This document shows, piece after piece, positions 16,709 to 25,415 of a DNA stretch of 34,193 nucleotides. Source of the stretch: Burkholderiales bacterium (GTDB taxonomy: Bacteria > Pseudomonadota > Gammaproteobacteria > Burkholderiales > Casimicrobiaceae). The notes beneath the pieces were generated by a model that saw only the letters and a list, made by a program, of their open reading frames with translations, had not been told where the DNA came from and did no database searches. Positions within the stretch are counted from its first letter, which is position 1; every line of letters starts with the position of its first letter. A program made the translations under genes and the position numbers. The DNA lies in assembly GCA_025935675.1 (NCBI GenBank), contig JAICUU010000010.1:1-34193 (forward strand), written 5' to 3'.

Positions 16709-18127
16709 TCAACCCTTGAGGATCTGCTGGATGCGCGCCTGCGCCTCGTCGAGCGCTTCCTTCGGCTTCTTCTGGCCGACGAGCGCGGCCTGGATCGCGG
16801 TCGCCATCGTGTCGCCGATGGCGGGCCACTGCGGCACGCGCGGGCGCCAGTCGACGTCGGTGTCCTGGTTGAGCGATTCGAGCACCGCGGGGATGAAATT
16901 GTCGCCCGCGTATTGCATCGCCGTGGCGAACTCGGGTGCGCGCACCAGCGACAGCCGGTTGACGCCGGACCGCTTGCCCGCCCCCGCGTATTTCCACGAG
17001 CCGCGGATCTGCGTCTCCGCGCAGCATGCCCAGGTGATGAACAGCCACGCCGCCTTCTTCTGCTTCGGCGACGCCGCGGCGTTGATCGGGAAGCCCCAGT
17101 TCCAGATCGACGTCACCCGCTTGCCCGACGGCCCCTTCGGCCAGCGCGCGTAGGCGATCTTGCCGATCACCTTGGACTTCTCGGGATTGGTGATCACGGT
17201 CGCCGACGAGCTCGCGTCGATGTAGCAGGGGATGTTGCCTTGCGAGAAGGCGTCGGCGATGTCCGGCCAGTTCCAGTTGCGCACCGCGGGCGGCGCGTAC
17301 TTCGTCAAGAGGTCGACGTACCAGGCGAGCGCGTCGACCGCCGGCTTGGAGTTGACGTCGACCTTGCCGCCCTCGATCCACGTGCCGCCGAAGCCGCGGA
17401 ACAGCGACGGGTAGATGTACATGTTCTGGCCGGCGCCCGCGAAGCCGCGCAGCGCGACGCCATAGGTGCGCGCGGACGCGTCGGTCAGCGCCTTCGCGTT
17501 GCTGACGAACTCGTCGTAGGTGTCGGCGGGCTTGAGGCCCTTCGCGGCGTACAGGTCCTTGCGGTAGACCTGGACCGTGACCTCGCCGTCGTACGGCATG
17601 CCGTAGAGCTTGCCGTTGATCGACGCCGAATCGCGCCAGGACTTGATGACGTCGTCGACGTTGAACCACGCGGCGTCGGTCAGCGTCTTGTCGTCGAGGT
17701 ACTGGTCGAGGTCGTCGACCCACTTGTTCGACGCGTACAGCGGGTAGTACATCGGGTCGGTCGCCGACGTCGCGTACGTCGCCGTCTTCGACGACAGGTC
17801 GAGCATCGCCTTCTGGCGGATCTGCCCCGGCGGGATCTTCTCGAAGCGCACCTTGATGCCGGTGAGCGCCTCGAACTGCGGGCCGAGCCCGATCAGGATG
17901 TCGAAGTAGCTCGCGGGGATGAGCGCGACGGTGATCGACTCGCCTTCCGCCTGGCGCCAGTTGATCTTCGCCGACTTGTACGCGCCGAGGTCGTCGGCCT
18001 GCGCGAACGCGGCGCCGGCCAAGCTCGAGCCGACGAGCCCGGCCGCGCCCATCGCAGCACCTTGCCGCAGGATCTCGCGACGACCCGGATTGCGCGGCCC
18101 GCGGCCGCCGAAGGAACGCTCACTCAT
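16709..18127 (-). CDS. Tat-exported ABC substrate-binding protein (sugar type)
   Basis: The 472-residue protein is the extracytoplasmic receptor of the importer. The N-terminus has a twin-arginine signal (R16-R17 in PGRREILRQG, hydrophobic 23-42, cleavage near AFA/QADD). The mature part fits the extracellular solute-binding family 1: ITVALIPASYFDILIGLGPQ, TGIKVRFEKIPP, YGMPYDGEVTVQVYRKDLY, and a C-terminal VRAPEFATAMQYA. Mature length suits carbohydrate binding. Tat rather than Sec export suggests folding before export. GGAGAGA a few bases before the ATG fixes the start. Ligand unknown; the downstream sulfatase suggests a sulfated compound (inference). Confidence 0.94.
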   Translation of the reverse strand: MSERSFGGRGPRNPGRREILRQGAAMGAAGLVGSSLAGAAFAQADDLGAYKSAKINWRQAEGESITVALIPASYFDILIGLGPQFEALTGIKVRFEKIPPGQIRQKAMLDLSSKTATYATSATDPMYYPLYASNKWVDDLDQYLDDKTLTDAAWFNVDDVIKSWRDSASINGKLYGMPYDGEVTVQVYRKDLYAAKGLKPADTYDEFVSNAKALTDASARTYGVALRGFAGAGQNMYIYPSLFRGFGGTWIEGGKVDVNSKPAVDALAWYVDLLTKYAPPAVRNWNWPDIADAFSQGNIPCYIDASSSATVITNPEKSKVIGKIAYARWPKGPSGKRVTSIWNWGFPINAAASPKQKKAAWLFITWACCAETQIRGSWKYAGAGKRSGVNRLSLVRAPEFATAMQYAGDNFIPAVLESLNQDTDVDWRPRVPQWPAIGDTMATAIQAALVGQKKPKEALDEAQARIQQILKG

Positions 18128-18229
18128 CGAAGTCTCTCCTCTATCGGTGGGACGAGCCGGCGAGCCTGGCGCTCGTCGCGGCGGTCGAACGGGCCGCCTT
18201 CGCGCAAGCGCGCGGCGGTCTTCGCGGCG

Positions 18230-18243
18230 TGTATTCGATTACA
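18230..18243. promoter_or_regulatory. Candidate LacI-family operator
   Basis: TGTATTCGATTACA is a 14-base near-palindrome centred on CG; the half-sites TGTATTC and TGTAATC agree at six of seven bases. CG-centred palindromes of this type are usual LacI-family operators. It lies between the divergent binding-protein and lacI genes and covers the predicted transcription start of the binding-protein promoter, which fits repression. Confidence 0.6.
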
Positions 18244-18245
18244 TC

Positions 18246-18274
18246 ACGTTACCAGCGTCTTGCGCGCGTGGCAA
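18246..18274 (-). promoter_or_regulatory. Candidate promoter of the importer-sulfatase operon
   Basis: On the minus strand, TTGCCA (18269-18274) and TAACGT (18246-18251) are separated by exactly 17 bases. The -35 matches the sigma-70 consensus at five of six bases; the -10 is weaker. The operator-like palindrome begins two bases downstream, over the expected transcription start. Confidence 0.5.
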
Positions 18275-18289
18275 GGCTCGGCATATAAG
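18260..18289 (+). promoter_or_regulatory. Candidate promoter of the lacI-family gene
   Basis: TTGCGC (18260-18265) and TATAAG (18284-18289) are separated by 18 bases. The -10 matches five of six consensus bases and is the most AT-rich spot in the region. It is divergent from and overlaps the importer promoter, so one bound repressor could affect both. Confidence 0.45.
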
Positions 18290-18377
18290 ACCAGCTGGCG
18301 CCACTCGCCTCGACACGCTCGTGCAATCGAAATCATCGCGGGTACCACGACTGGCCGCGGGCACACGCCGGAACCCG

Positions 18378-19436
18378 GTGCGCCGCCGTGACGCGGGCGT
18401 GACGCGCCCGGGGGCGCGGCCGAGTGCCAAGGACGTCGCGCGCCTCGCCGGCGTGTCGACCGCGACGGTGTCGCGCGCGATCAACCTCCCCGACCGCGTC
18501 GATGCGAAGACGCGCGCGAGCGTCGACGACGCCGTCGCCAAGCTCGGCTACGTGCCGCACGGCGCGGCGCGCGCGCTGCGCAGCCGGCGCAGCCAGATGG
18601 TCGGCGCCGTCGTGCCGTCGGTCGACTACGCGCTCTACGCGCGCACGACAAGCGCGCTGCAGGCGGTGCTCGACGCCAAGGGCTACTCGCTGGTGCTGGC
18701 CGAGCAGCACTACGACCTCGACGCCGAGGTGCGCGTCACCGAGCAGCTGATCGGCCACGGCGTCGATGCGTTCGTGTTCGTCGGCCTGCATCACGATCCG
18801 CGCCTGTTCGCGCTGCTCGACGCCTACGGCCGGCCGTATGTGCTGACGTGGGGCGTCGACCCGATGCGTCGCCACCCGAGCATCGGCTTCGACAATCGCG
18901 CAGCGGCGTTCGCGGCGACGCGCCACCTGATCGACCTCGGTCATCGCCGCTTCGGCCTTTTGAGCGCGCATACCGCGGGCAACGACCGCTCGACCGAGCG
19001 CGGCCTTGGCATCCGCGCGGCGCTCGCGCAGGCGGGCCTCGCGCTCGACGAGCGCCACGCGCGCTACGGCGCGATCGACCTTGCGTCATCGCGGGCGATG
19101 ATGCACGAGCTCCTCGCACTGGGCGACCCGCCGACGGCGGTGGTGTCGACCAACGACGTGTTCGCGGTGGGCGGCATGCTCGCCTGCCGGGACCGCGGCG
19201 TGCGCATCCCCGACGACCTTTCGATCACCGGCATCGACAACACGGACCTTGGCGCGACGCAGACGCCGGGGCTCACGAGTGTCAGCACACCGATCGTCGA
19301 CATCGGCCGCGCCGCCGGCGAGCAGGTGATCGCGCGCCTCGAGAGCCGGCCGTACGTCGCGTTCCAGGAGCTGCCGTTCGCGCTGGTCGTGCGCGGCAGC
19401 ACGGCGCGGCCCGCGCGTCAGTCGCCGAAGCGATAG
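18378..19436 (+). CDS. LacI-family transcriptional regulator
   Basis: The protein is about 352 residues. The helix-turn-helix covers SAKDVARLAGVSTATVSRAI (16-35), followed by the hinge helix with the minor-groove leucine in AARALRSRR (L67). The rest is a periplasmic-binding-protein-like sensor domain (MVGAVVPSVDYALYARTTSA; DDLSITGIDNTDLG near the C-terminus), which binds a small effector. The start is uncertain: in-frame GTGs exist at 18321, 18378 and 18399. I chose 18378 for the GGAA just upstream; 18321 would add 19 residues. It probably represses the divergent importer-sulfatase operon, with the imported compound as inducer. Its end overlaps the sulfotransferase gene by 19 bases. Confidence 0.92.
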   Translation: MRRRDAGVTRPGARPSAKDVARLAGVSTATVSRAINLPDRVDAKTRASVDDAVAKLGYVPHGAARALRSRRSQMVGAVVPSVDYALYARTTSALQAVLDAKGYSLVLAEQHYDLDAEVRVTEQLIGHGVDAFVFVGLHHDPRLFALLDAYGRPYVLTWGVDPMRRHPSIGFDNRAAAFAATRHLIDLGHRRFGLLSAHTAGNDRSTERGLGIRAALAQAGLALDERHARYGAIDLASSRAMMHELLALGDPPTAVVSTNDVFAVGGMLACRDRGVRIPDDLSITGIDNTDLGATQTPGLTSVSTPIVDIGRAAGEQVIARLESRPYVAFQELPFALVVRGSTARPARQSPKR

Positions 19437-19999
19437 CCGAACGCGCGGATGTCGTCGGCGTAGACGCGCGCGACGATGTCCCGTGCCGCGTCGTCGTAGT
19501 ACTCGGTGTAGCGGCGATGCTCGCTCGCGAACACGTGCTGCAGCTCGACGCGCGGATGGCCGATGCGCTCGCACACCGCGTCGAAGTCGCGCTGCAGGTG
19601 CTCGTAGCGGCCGACGAAGTCGACGCCGATCCGGCCGCGCACCGCGAGCTTGCGGGATTGCGGCACCAGCGCGCCGGTCTCGAGCCAGCGCGCCTCGGCG
19701 GACAGCGGCACCCCGCGCTCGATCCGCCGCAGCATCTCCGCGAACTCGAAGTCGAAGAGCTTCTGGCGGTCGCGGCTCCAGTGATAGCGCGACACCAGCC
19801 AGTCCCAGGGATTGCGCACGAACGCGAACTTGAAGTAATCGCGGAACGCGCGGGGATATTCCTTGCGGTAGTCGGCGAGCGACGCGTGCTTGTGGCGTAC
19901 GTCGCGCGCGTCGGCCGTTGGCTCGAACACCTTCTCGATGCTGGTGCCGCCGGTCTTGTTGATGTGGACGAAGATGAAGCGGTAGCGTTCCGAGATCAT
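19418..19999 (-). CDS. Small sulfotransferase-family protein
   Basis: The 193-residue protein shows both PAPS-binding elements of carbohydrate-type sulfotransferases: the 5'-phosphosulfate loop HINKTGGTSIEKV (12-24) and the 3'-phosphate site FVRNPWDWLVSRY (60-72). By family it transfers sulfate from PAPS to a hydroxyl of a glycan or small molecule. It is short but complete for the Sulfotransfer_2 group. No signal peptide or membrane helix is seen. It lies tail-to-tail with the LacI gene (19-base overlap), close to the sulfatase operon but not in it. A functional link with the sulfatase is suggestive only. Confidence 0.9.
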   Translation of the reverse strand: MISERYRFIFVHINKTGGTSIEKVFEPTADARDVRHKHASLADYRKEYPRAFRDYFKFAFVRNPWDWLVSRYHWSRDRQKLFDFEFAEMLRRIERGVPLSAEARWLETGALVPQSRKLAVRGRIGVDFVGRYEHLQRDFDAVCERIGHPRVELQHVFASEHRRYTEYYDDAARDIVARVYADDIRAFGYRFGD

Positions 20000-20039
20000 C
20001 GGCCGCTCATTCGTCGCTGATGGGCCGCTCCTCGGCCGC

Positions 20040-20498
20040 TCATGGGCCGATCTCGCCGAAATGATCGGGGTCGAGCGTCGTCGAGTGGGTGGCGATGTAG
20101 ACCTCGCGCAGGAAGCACGACAGCCCGCAGATCAGCGACAGCAGCGCCAGCACGAACAGGCCGCCCGCGAGCATCCGCAGGTTGCGGTCGAAGTATTCCT
20201 CGGCGAACAGCGTGACGATGTCGAGGCAGATGACGAGCGCCGCGGTCGTGCAGAAATTGATCGCCCAGCTGCACAGCCGCCGCCGCCGCTCGAGGATGCG
20301 CAGCTCGCGGCGCCGCGGCTTGCGCGCGACCTCGTCGAGCGCCTGCCACGTGGTCTCGAACGCACGCGCGCGGTCGATGACGCGCGACAGCCGCGTCGCC
20401 ATCACGTTGAGGAGCCCGGCGATGCCGGCGAGCAGGAACACGGGGGCGATCGCGAGCTGGATCGCATGCGCGATCACGCCGGTCGAGGGGCCGAACAT
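20040..20498 (-). CDS. DUF2721 family membrane protein
   Basis: The 152-residue inner membrane protein has three hydrophobic segments: about 8-33 (VIAHAIQLAIAPVFLLAGIAGLL), 75-97 (INFCTTAALVICLDIVTLF) and 105-130 (MLAGGLFVLALLSLICGLSCF). A long charged, arginine-rich cytoplasmic loop lies between the first two. This layout and the N-terminal helix pattern match DUF2721, whose function is unknown. The ATG at 20498 is preferred because GGAGAG precedes it closely; an upstream ATG at 20534 has no ribosome site. It follows the pilin-like gene by 39 bases on the same strand. Confidence 0.9.
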   Translation of the reverse strand: MFGPSTGVIAHAIQLAIAPVFLLAGIAGLLNVMATRLSRVIDRARAFETTWQALDEVARKPRRRELRILERRRRLCSWAINFCTTAALVICLDIVTLFAEEYFDRNLRMLAGGLFVLALLSLICGLSCFLREVYIATHSTTLDPDHFGEIGP

Positions 20499-20537
20499 GG
20501 TCTCTCCGAGGGTGGGAAGCGGTCGCCGGCCCAAGCG

Positions 20538-21029
20538 TCAGCCGGCCTGGCAATTGTAGGGAAGCACGCCGACCGGCAGGTCGGTGTGGTCGGTGCCGAC
20601 CGCCGTCATGCCGCCGGGCACCGGCGCCTTCGCGCAGATCCAGGCGACCGGCACGACGGGCGCGTCGAGCACGACGGCGGGCCGCAGCGTCAGCACTTTG
20701 CCGTCGATCGACTTGTGCACGCTGTTGCCGAACGTGATGTCGATCGCGCCGTCGACGATCCTGACGGAGCGCACGTAGTTGCCGACGATCTTGTCGGCGG
20801 GCGGCAGCCCGGCGCCGGCGTTGTCGCCCGGCAACGCGTGCAGCGCCGCCCATTTGCCGGCGACGGCAGCCTTGGCGATGTCGGCGAGCGGCATCGCGTC
20901 GACGACCTGCCGGCGCACGATGCCGTTCACCATGCCGGGGACCGCGAGTGCCGCGAGGATCGCGACGATCGCGCCCGCCACGACGACCTCGAGCAGCGTG
21001 AAGCCCGCGTCGCCCGCCGAGCGTGCCAT
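20538..21029 (-). CDS. Type IV pilin-like protein (orphan prepilin)
   Basis: The 163-residue protein has a class III prepilin leader: G9 followed by FTLLE, with the conserved glutamate at mature position 5 (E14), then a hydrophobic helix EVVVAGAIVAILAALAVPGM. It should be cleaved and methylated by a PilD-type peptidase and inserted in the inner membrane. The C-terminal domain has cysteines in WICAKAP and YNCQAG, suggesting a pilin disulfide loop. No pilus assembly genes are in the window, so it depends on machinery elsewhere. It starts ten bases after the aldo-keto reductase gene's stop. Whether it is a major pilin, minor pilin or pseudopilin cannot be decided. Confidence 0.88.
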   Translation of the reverse strand: MARSAGDAGFTLLEVVVAGAIVAILAALAVPGMVNGIVRRQVVDAMPLADIAKAAVAGKWAALHALPGDNAGAGLPPADKIVGNYVRSVRIVDGAIDITFGNSVHKSIDGKVLTLRPAVVLDAPVVPVAWICAKAPVPGGMTAVGTDHTDLPVGVLPYNCQAG

Positions 21030-21039
21030 CGCGTCGCGG

Positions 21040-22026
<987 letters not shown>

Positions 22027-22087
22027 CCGCACGCCCCCCGATCCGGCGCGGGGTCAACGCGCCCGCGCCACTGCCGTGATCGACGCG

Positions 22088-22894
22088 TCAGGCCGGCGCG
22101 CCGAGCCGCCCGATGCCGGGCAGCTTGAGCGCAGGATGCCGAAAGTCGACGCCGGTCACAAGCCCGAGCACGTTGATCTCGAGTCCTTCGTCGCGGCCGA
22201 TGATCGCGCCGGCGAGGCCGTAGAGCGATACCTGCACGCCGGTGTGGCTCGGCGCCCAGCCGATCGCCTGCGTGATCGGCACGTAGTCCTTGCCGATGGC
22301 GTTCGACGGCATCGCGAGCTCGAGCTCGGGCATCTCGCGGCCGATCCAGGCGATGAACGTGTTGCTGTTGGGGCCGGGCCATGCCCGGTATTCGCCCGCA
22401 TAGGGATAGGCAGCGATCACGCCGGGCAGGCGAGCGATCACCGCGGCCGCCTTCGCCCCACGCAGCTCGCGCAGGAGCTCCGGGCGCGCGCCGAACCATT
22501 CGCCATCGGCGGCGCGGTCCATGCCGACCGACACCGCCGAATCGCCGCCGCGGTAGATGCGCCAGCCGATCACCTCGTAGCGCGTGTAGCGGTCGCCGCC
22601 CTCGGGCTTCACCGCGAGCCAGGTGTGCACGGCGAATGCGCCGCGCCAGCCGACGGTACGCGCTGCGTACACCTGCACGATCGGCTCGCGATGCGCGGCC
22701 GGGTCGGGCGCGAGGCCGATCGACGCGCGCGAGGCCGTGCGCCAGTCGCGTGAGAGGGAAGCGTCGCCGACGGCGAGCGCGAGAACCGGGCCGCCGACCA
22801 TCAGCGAGACGAACACGAATGCGACGAGGGACACGGGCTTCCTGAGCGACGTCACGGGCGACATGGGGGCACGATGGGGGCTTCCTTGCGCCAT
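22088..22894 (-). CDS. DUF3750 family protein
   Basis: The protein is up to 268 residues, with an N-terminal membrane anchor or signal (VSLVAFVFVSLMVGGPVLALAV). A globular domain follows, carrying the DUF3750 patterns: VYAARTVGWRGAFAVHTWLAVKP, YTRYEVIGWR, YPYAGEYRAWPGPNSNTFIAWI and the C-terminal GLEINVLGLVTGVDFRHPALKLPGIGR. The conserved His, Asn and Trp residues suggest an enzyme, possibly hydrolase-like, but no activity is established. The start is uncertain: ATG at 22894 or, ten codons later, 22864, which suits the usual family length. Neither has a good ribosome site. It is divergent from the S41 peptidase gene. Confidence 0.85.
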   Translation of the reverse strand: MAQGSPHRAPMSPVTSLRKPVSLVAFVFVSLMVGGPVLALAVGDASLSRDWRTASRASIGLAPDPAAHREPIVQVYAARTVGWRGAFAVHTWLAVKPEGGDRYTRYEVIGWRIYRGGDSAVSVGMDRAADGEWFGARPELLRELRGAKAAAVIARLPGVIAAYPYAGEYRAWPGPNSNTFIAWIGREMPELELAMPSNAIGKDYVPITQAIGWAPSHTGVQVSLYGLAGAIIGRDEGLEINVLGLVTGVDFRHPALKLPGIGRLGAPA

Positions 22895-23010
22895 CACAAT
22901 ACGCGAGCCGGCGTGCGGTGGCGCGCGCCGCGATCGGCAGGCCGGGTTGAATCCGCCGGCATCATCGGCCGCATCCAACCGCCGATGACCCCGCCGTCGA
23001 CTTCCTCGCG

Positions 23011-24429
23011 ATGACACGCCGGACGCGTACGATCCTGTGGTGGGTCGGCGGGTGCGTCGCGATCCTGGTGGCGATCGGCGCGGCGATCGTCGGTATCGGT
23101 TTCCATATCTTCTATCCGACGCCACCCGCGCCGTCGGGCCCGCCCCCACGCGACCTTGCATCGGCCCAACGGCAGGACCTCGCCTATTTCCGCCACTACT
23201 TCGATCTCGACCGCGCGTACAGCGACGCCGCGCGCGCCAAGGCGCTCGGGCTGTGGTCGAAGGCGGAAGCGCGCGCCGGAAGCCTCACGTCGCCGCAATT
23301 CGACCTCGCCATCCTCGCGATGGTTGCATTGGCGGACAACGGCCATTCGCAGGTCTTTCGCAACCCGATGGCGCGGGGCCTGCACCGCGTGCCGTGCCGG
23401 CTCTACCACTTCAGCGACGGCTACCGGATCCTGCGCGCACGCCCTGCCTGCGCGGCGCTTCTCGGCGGCCGCGTCGATGCGATCGACGGGCGGCCGGTGG
23501 GCGCGATCGTCGACGCGATGTTCGTCTACGCCGGTGGCCCGCGCGCCCACTACGACCAGTACAGCTCGACCTATTTCCTCGAGTTGCCCGAGCTCCTGCA
23601 TGCGGCGGGCCTCGGTGCGCGCGACGATGCCGCCACGTGGACCGTCACGATGCCCGACGGCTCGACCCGCTCGGCGACGCTGCCCGTCGATCCGCCCGAC
23701 CCGTCGTCGCCACGCGTGTTCGGCGACCGCTTCCTGTCGCCGCAACCGATCCCGGGCGAATTGTCCGACTGGACGCCGTACCTCGCGCGCGACGCGATGC
23801 TGCCGATGTTCCTCACCGACTACGCGACGCCGTTTCGCACGCGCTACCTCGCCGAATCCCGCACGTACTATGCCGAGCTCAAGTCGAATGACGACGAGAA
23901 TGGCTACGCAATCGCCCCTTTCGTCGACGGGGTGAAGCGTGACGTCGCGACGCTGAATCCGCGCACGCTGATCGTCGACCTGCGCTTCAACCAGGGCGGC
24001 AACTTCACCAAGACCGCAAGCCTGATGAAGCACGTGACGTCGCTCGCGCCGTCGATCGAGCACGTCTACCTGCTGACGAGCGCGTGGACGTTCTCGGCCG
24101 GCAACGTCAACATCGCGCTCGCACGCGAGCACGGCCAGGGCCGCGTCACCGTCGTCGGCGAGGGCCCCGGCGACCGGGTGCGCATCTGGGCGGAAGGCGG
24201 CGACATCGTGCTGCCGAACTCGAAGCTCGACATCGGCTTCGCGACGGGCCTGCACGACTATTCGAAGTCGTGCTTCGGCGAGCCCGGGTGCTTCTGGGTG
24301 CTCTACCTCTACCCGACGCACGTAGCGAGCCTCGCGCCCGACGTCGACGTCCCGTATACGTTCGCCGACTACGCCGCGGGCCGCGATCCGGTGCTCGCGC
24401 GCGCGATGGCGATGGCCGACGACCGCTAG
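23011..24429 (+). CDS. Membrane-anchored S41-family peptidase-like protein
   Basis: The 472-residue protein has one N-terminal membrane segment (about 9-33) and a periplasmic part with S41 (C-terminal-processing/tricorn-type) marks: LADNGHSQVF with His112, LIVDLRFNQGGN (320-331), LTSAWTFSAGN with probable nucleophile Ser362, and a C-terminal PDVDVPYTFADYAAGRDPVL typical of the family. No obvious PDZ domain is present. Where many S41 members have Glu shortly after the Ser (SAAE), this one has SAGN, so activity on peptides is likely but not certain. It is followed by a REPIN-like element and a convergent methyltransferase gene. Confidence 0.88.
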   Translation: MTRRTRTILWWVGGCVAILVAIGAAIVGIGFHIFYPTPPAPSGPPPRDLASAQRQDLAYFRHYFDLDRAYSDAARAKALGLWSKAEARAGSLTSPQFDLAILAMVALADNGHSQVFRNPMARGLHRVPCRLYHFSDGYRILRARPACAALLGGRVDAIDGRPVGAIVDAMFVYAGGPRAHYDQYSSTYFLELPELLHAAGLGARDDAATWTVTMPDGSTRSATLPVDPPDPSSPRVFGDRFLSPQPIPGELSDWTPYLARDAMLPMFLTDYATPFRTRYLAESRTYYAELKSNDDENGYAIAPFVDGVKRDVATLNPRTLIVDLRFNQGGNFTKTASLMKHVTSLAPSIEHVYLLTSAWTFSAGNVNIALAREHGQGRVTVVGEGPGDRVRIWAEGGDIVLPNSKLDIGFATGLHDYSKSCFGEPGCFWVLYLYPTHVASLAPDVDVPYTFADYAAGRDPVLARAMAMADDR

Positions 24430-24475
24430 ATCGCGCGGCAGGGCGCTGCTTGCGTGGTCGACGTGCCCATTTCTC

Positions 24476-24578
24476 GTCATTCCCGCGCATGCGGGAATCC
24501 AGTCCTGACGCCGCGATGGGGCGCGCGATCGCCCGGCCGGAACGTGAAGGCTGGATCCCCGCGTTCGCGGGGATGACG
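24476..24578. repeat. REPIN-like element, copy 3
   Basis: A 103-bp element: left arm GTCATTCCCGCG from 24476, right arm ending CGCGGGGATGACG at 24578, with inner borders CCAGTCCTGACG and CGTGAAGGCTGG. It fills the gap between two convergent genes, where its hairpins could act as a two-way transcript end. Confidence 0.85.
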
Positions 24579-24612
24579 GTGGGGGCTCGTCACCTGTGCA
24601 TGCGCGCAGCCG

Positions 24613-25242
24613 TCAGTTCAGGCGGCGCCAGACGCTGGCGAACCACGGCTGCTGCTCGCGCGGCAACCCCGCGGGCCTGTAGTAGTGATCGAGCTCGGTG
24701 AAGCCGGCGTCGCGCAGGTACCGTTGCCACGTCGCGGGCCGGTGGAATGCGCCATAGCGCCCGGCGTTGAAACCCTCGACGTCGTCGCCGTGCGGATTGG
24801 AGCTGAACAGCACGCCGCGCGGCTTCAAGGTCTCGCGCAATTGCGCGAGCACGCGCGGCAGCTCCTGCGTCGGCACGTGGAACAGCGATGCATTGGCGAA
24901 AATGCCGTCGAAGCGCGCCGGCGGCAGGTCGAGCGCGAGGAAATCCTGCTGCCAGACCTCGCAACCGCTCGACGCGCGCGCCATCGCGACGAACGCCGGT
25001 GCGGCGTCGAGACCGATCGCCTCGTGCCCGAGGCGCGTGAACGCCGCGAGGTCGCGCCCGGGCCCGCAGCCGAAGTCGAGGATCGCGAACGGCGGCGTGC
25101 CGTCGAGGCGGTCGAGCAGCGCCGCGATGTTCTGGCCGACGTCGTGGTCGCGCGTGCCCTCGCGAAACGCCTCGGCGCGGCCGGCGTAGTGCGCCAGCGT
25201 GCGCGCGGTGATGTCGCGCAGCTCTTCGCGGTCGAGGGTCAT
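24613..25242 (-). CDS. Class I SAM-dependent methyltransferase
   Basis: The 209-residue cytoplasmic protein has SAM motif [13 protein letters not shown] (53-64), motif II around [19 protein letters not shown] (about 72-90), and [14 protein letters not shown] (about 109-122), the usual pattern of the Methyltransf_11/25 group. The region [24 protein letters not shown] is typical of small-molecule methyltransferases related to tellurite-resistance/TehB-like proteins. The substrate is unknown. It is divergent from rhlE with a 173-base gap. Confidence 0.92.
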   Translation of the reverse strand: MTLDREELRDITARTLAHYAGRAEAFREGTRDHDVGQNIAALLDRLDGTPPFAILDFGCGPGRDLAAFTRLGHEAIGLDAAPAFVAMARASSGCEVWQQDFLALDLPPARFDGIFANASLFHVPTQELPRVLAQLRETLKPRGVLFSSNPHGDDVEGFNAGRYGAFHRPATWQRYLRDAGFTELDHYYRPAGLPREQQPWFASVWRRLN

Positions 25243-25367
25243 GGCGTGCGCAGCGGGCGGCTCGGGGGCATCGCCTCCATGCTACTATCCGTCCGCGGCC
25301 CTTGTACCAGTCCCCTTGCCGCAGTCGATTCCGACCTTTTCGTCGTTTCTTCCGTTTGGCTGCGACT

Positions 25368-25392
25368 GGCCGCCCTCGATGGGCGGGCGGCC
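25368..25392 (+). promoter_or_regulatory. Hairpin in the rhlE 5' leader
   Basis: GGCCGCCC (25368-25375) and GGGCGGCC (25385-25392) form a perfect 8-bp stem with a 9-base loop, ending 23 bases before the rhlE ATG. The ribosome site is weak (GAAAG). A structured leader on an RNA-helicase gene could allow self-control, but that is inference. Confidence 0.4.
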
Positions 25393-25415
25393 GGGCACCC
25401 ACTCGAAAGCTTTTC

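Noticed and set aside
19998-20050. Short GGCCGCTCAT-like repeats between the sulfotransferase and DUF2721 genes
   Set aside because: Only three imperfect copies of about ten bases in about 45 bases; too short and diverged to call a feature.
22894-24480. 528-codon minus-strand frame
   Set aside because: It lies opposite the S41-like peptidase, whose motifs are clear; composition is that of a shadow frame.
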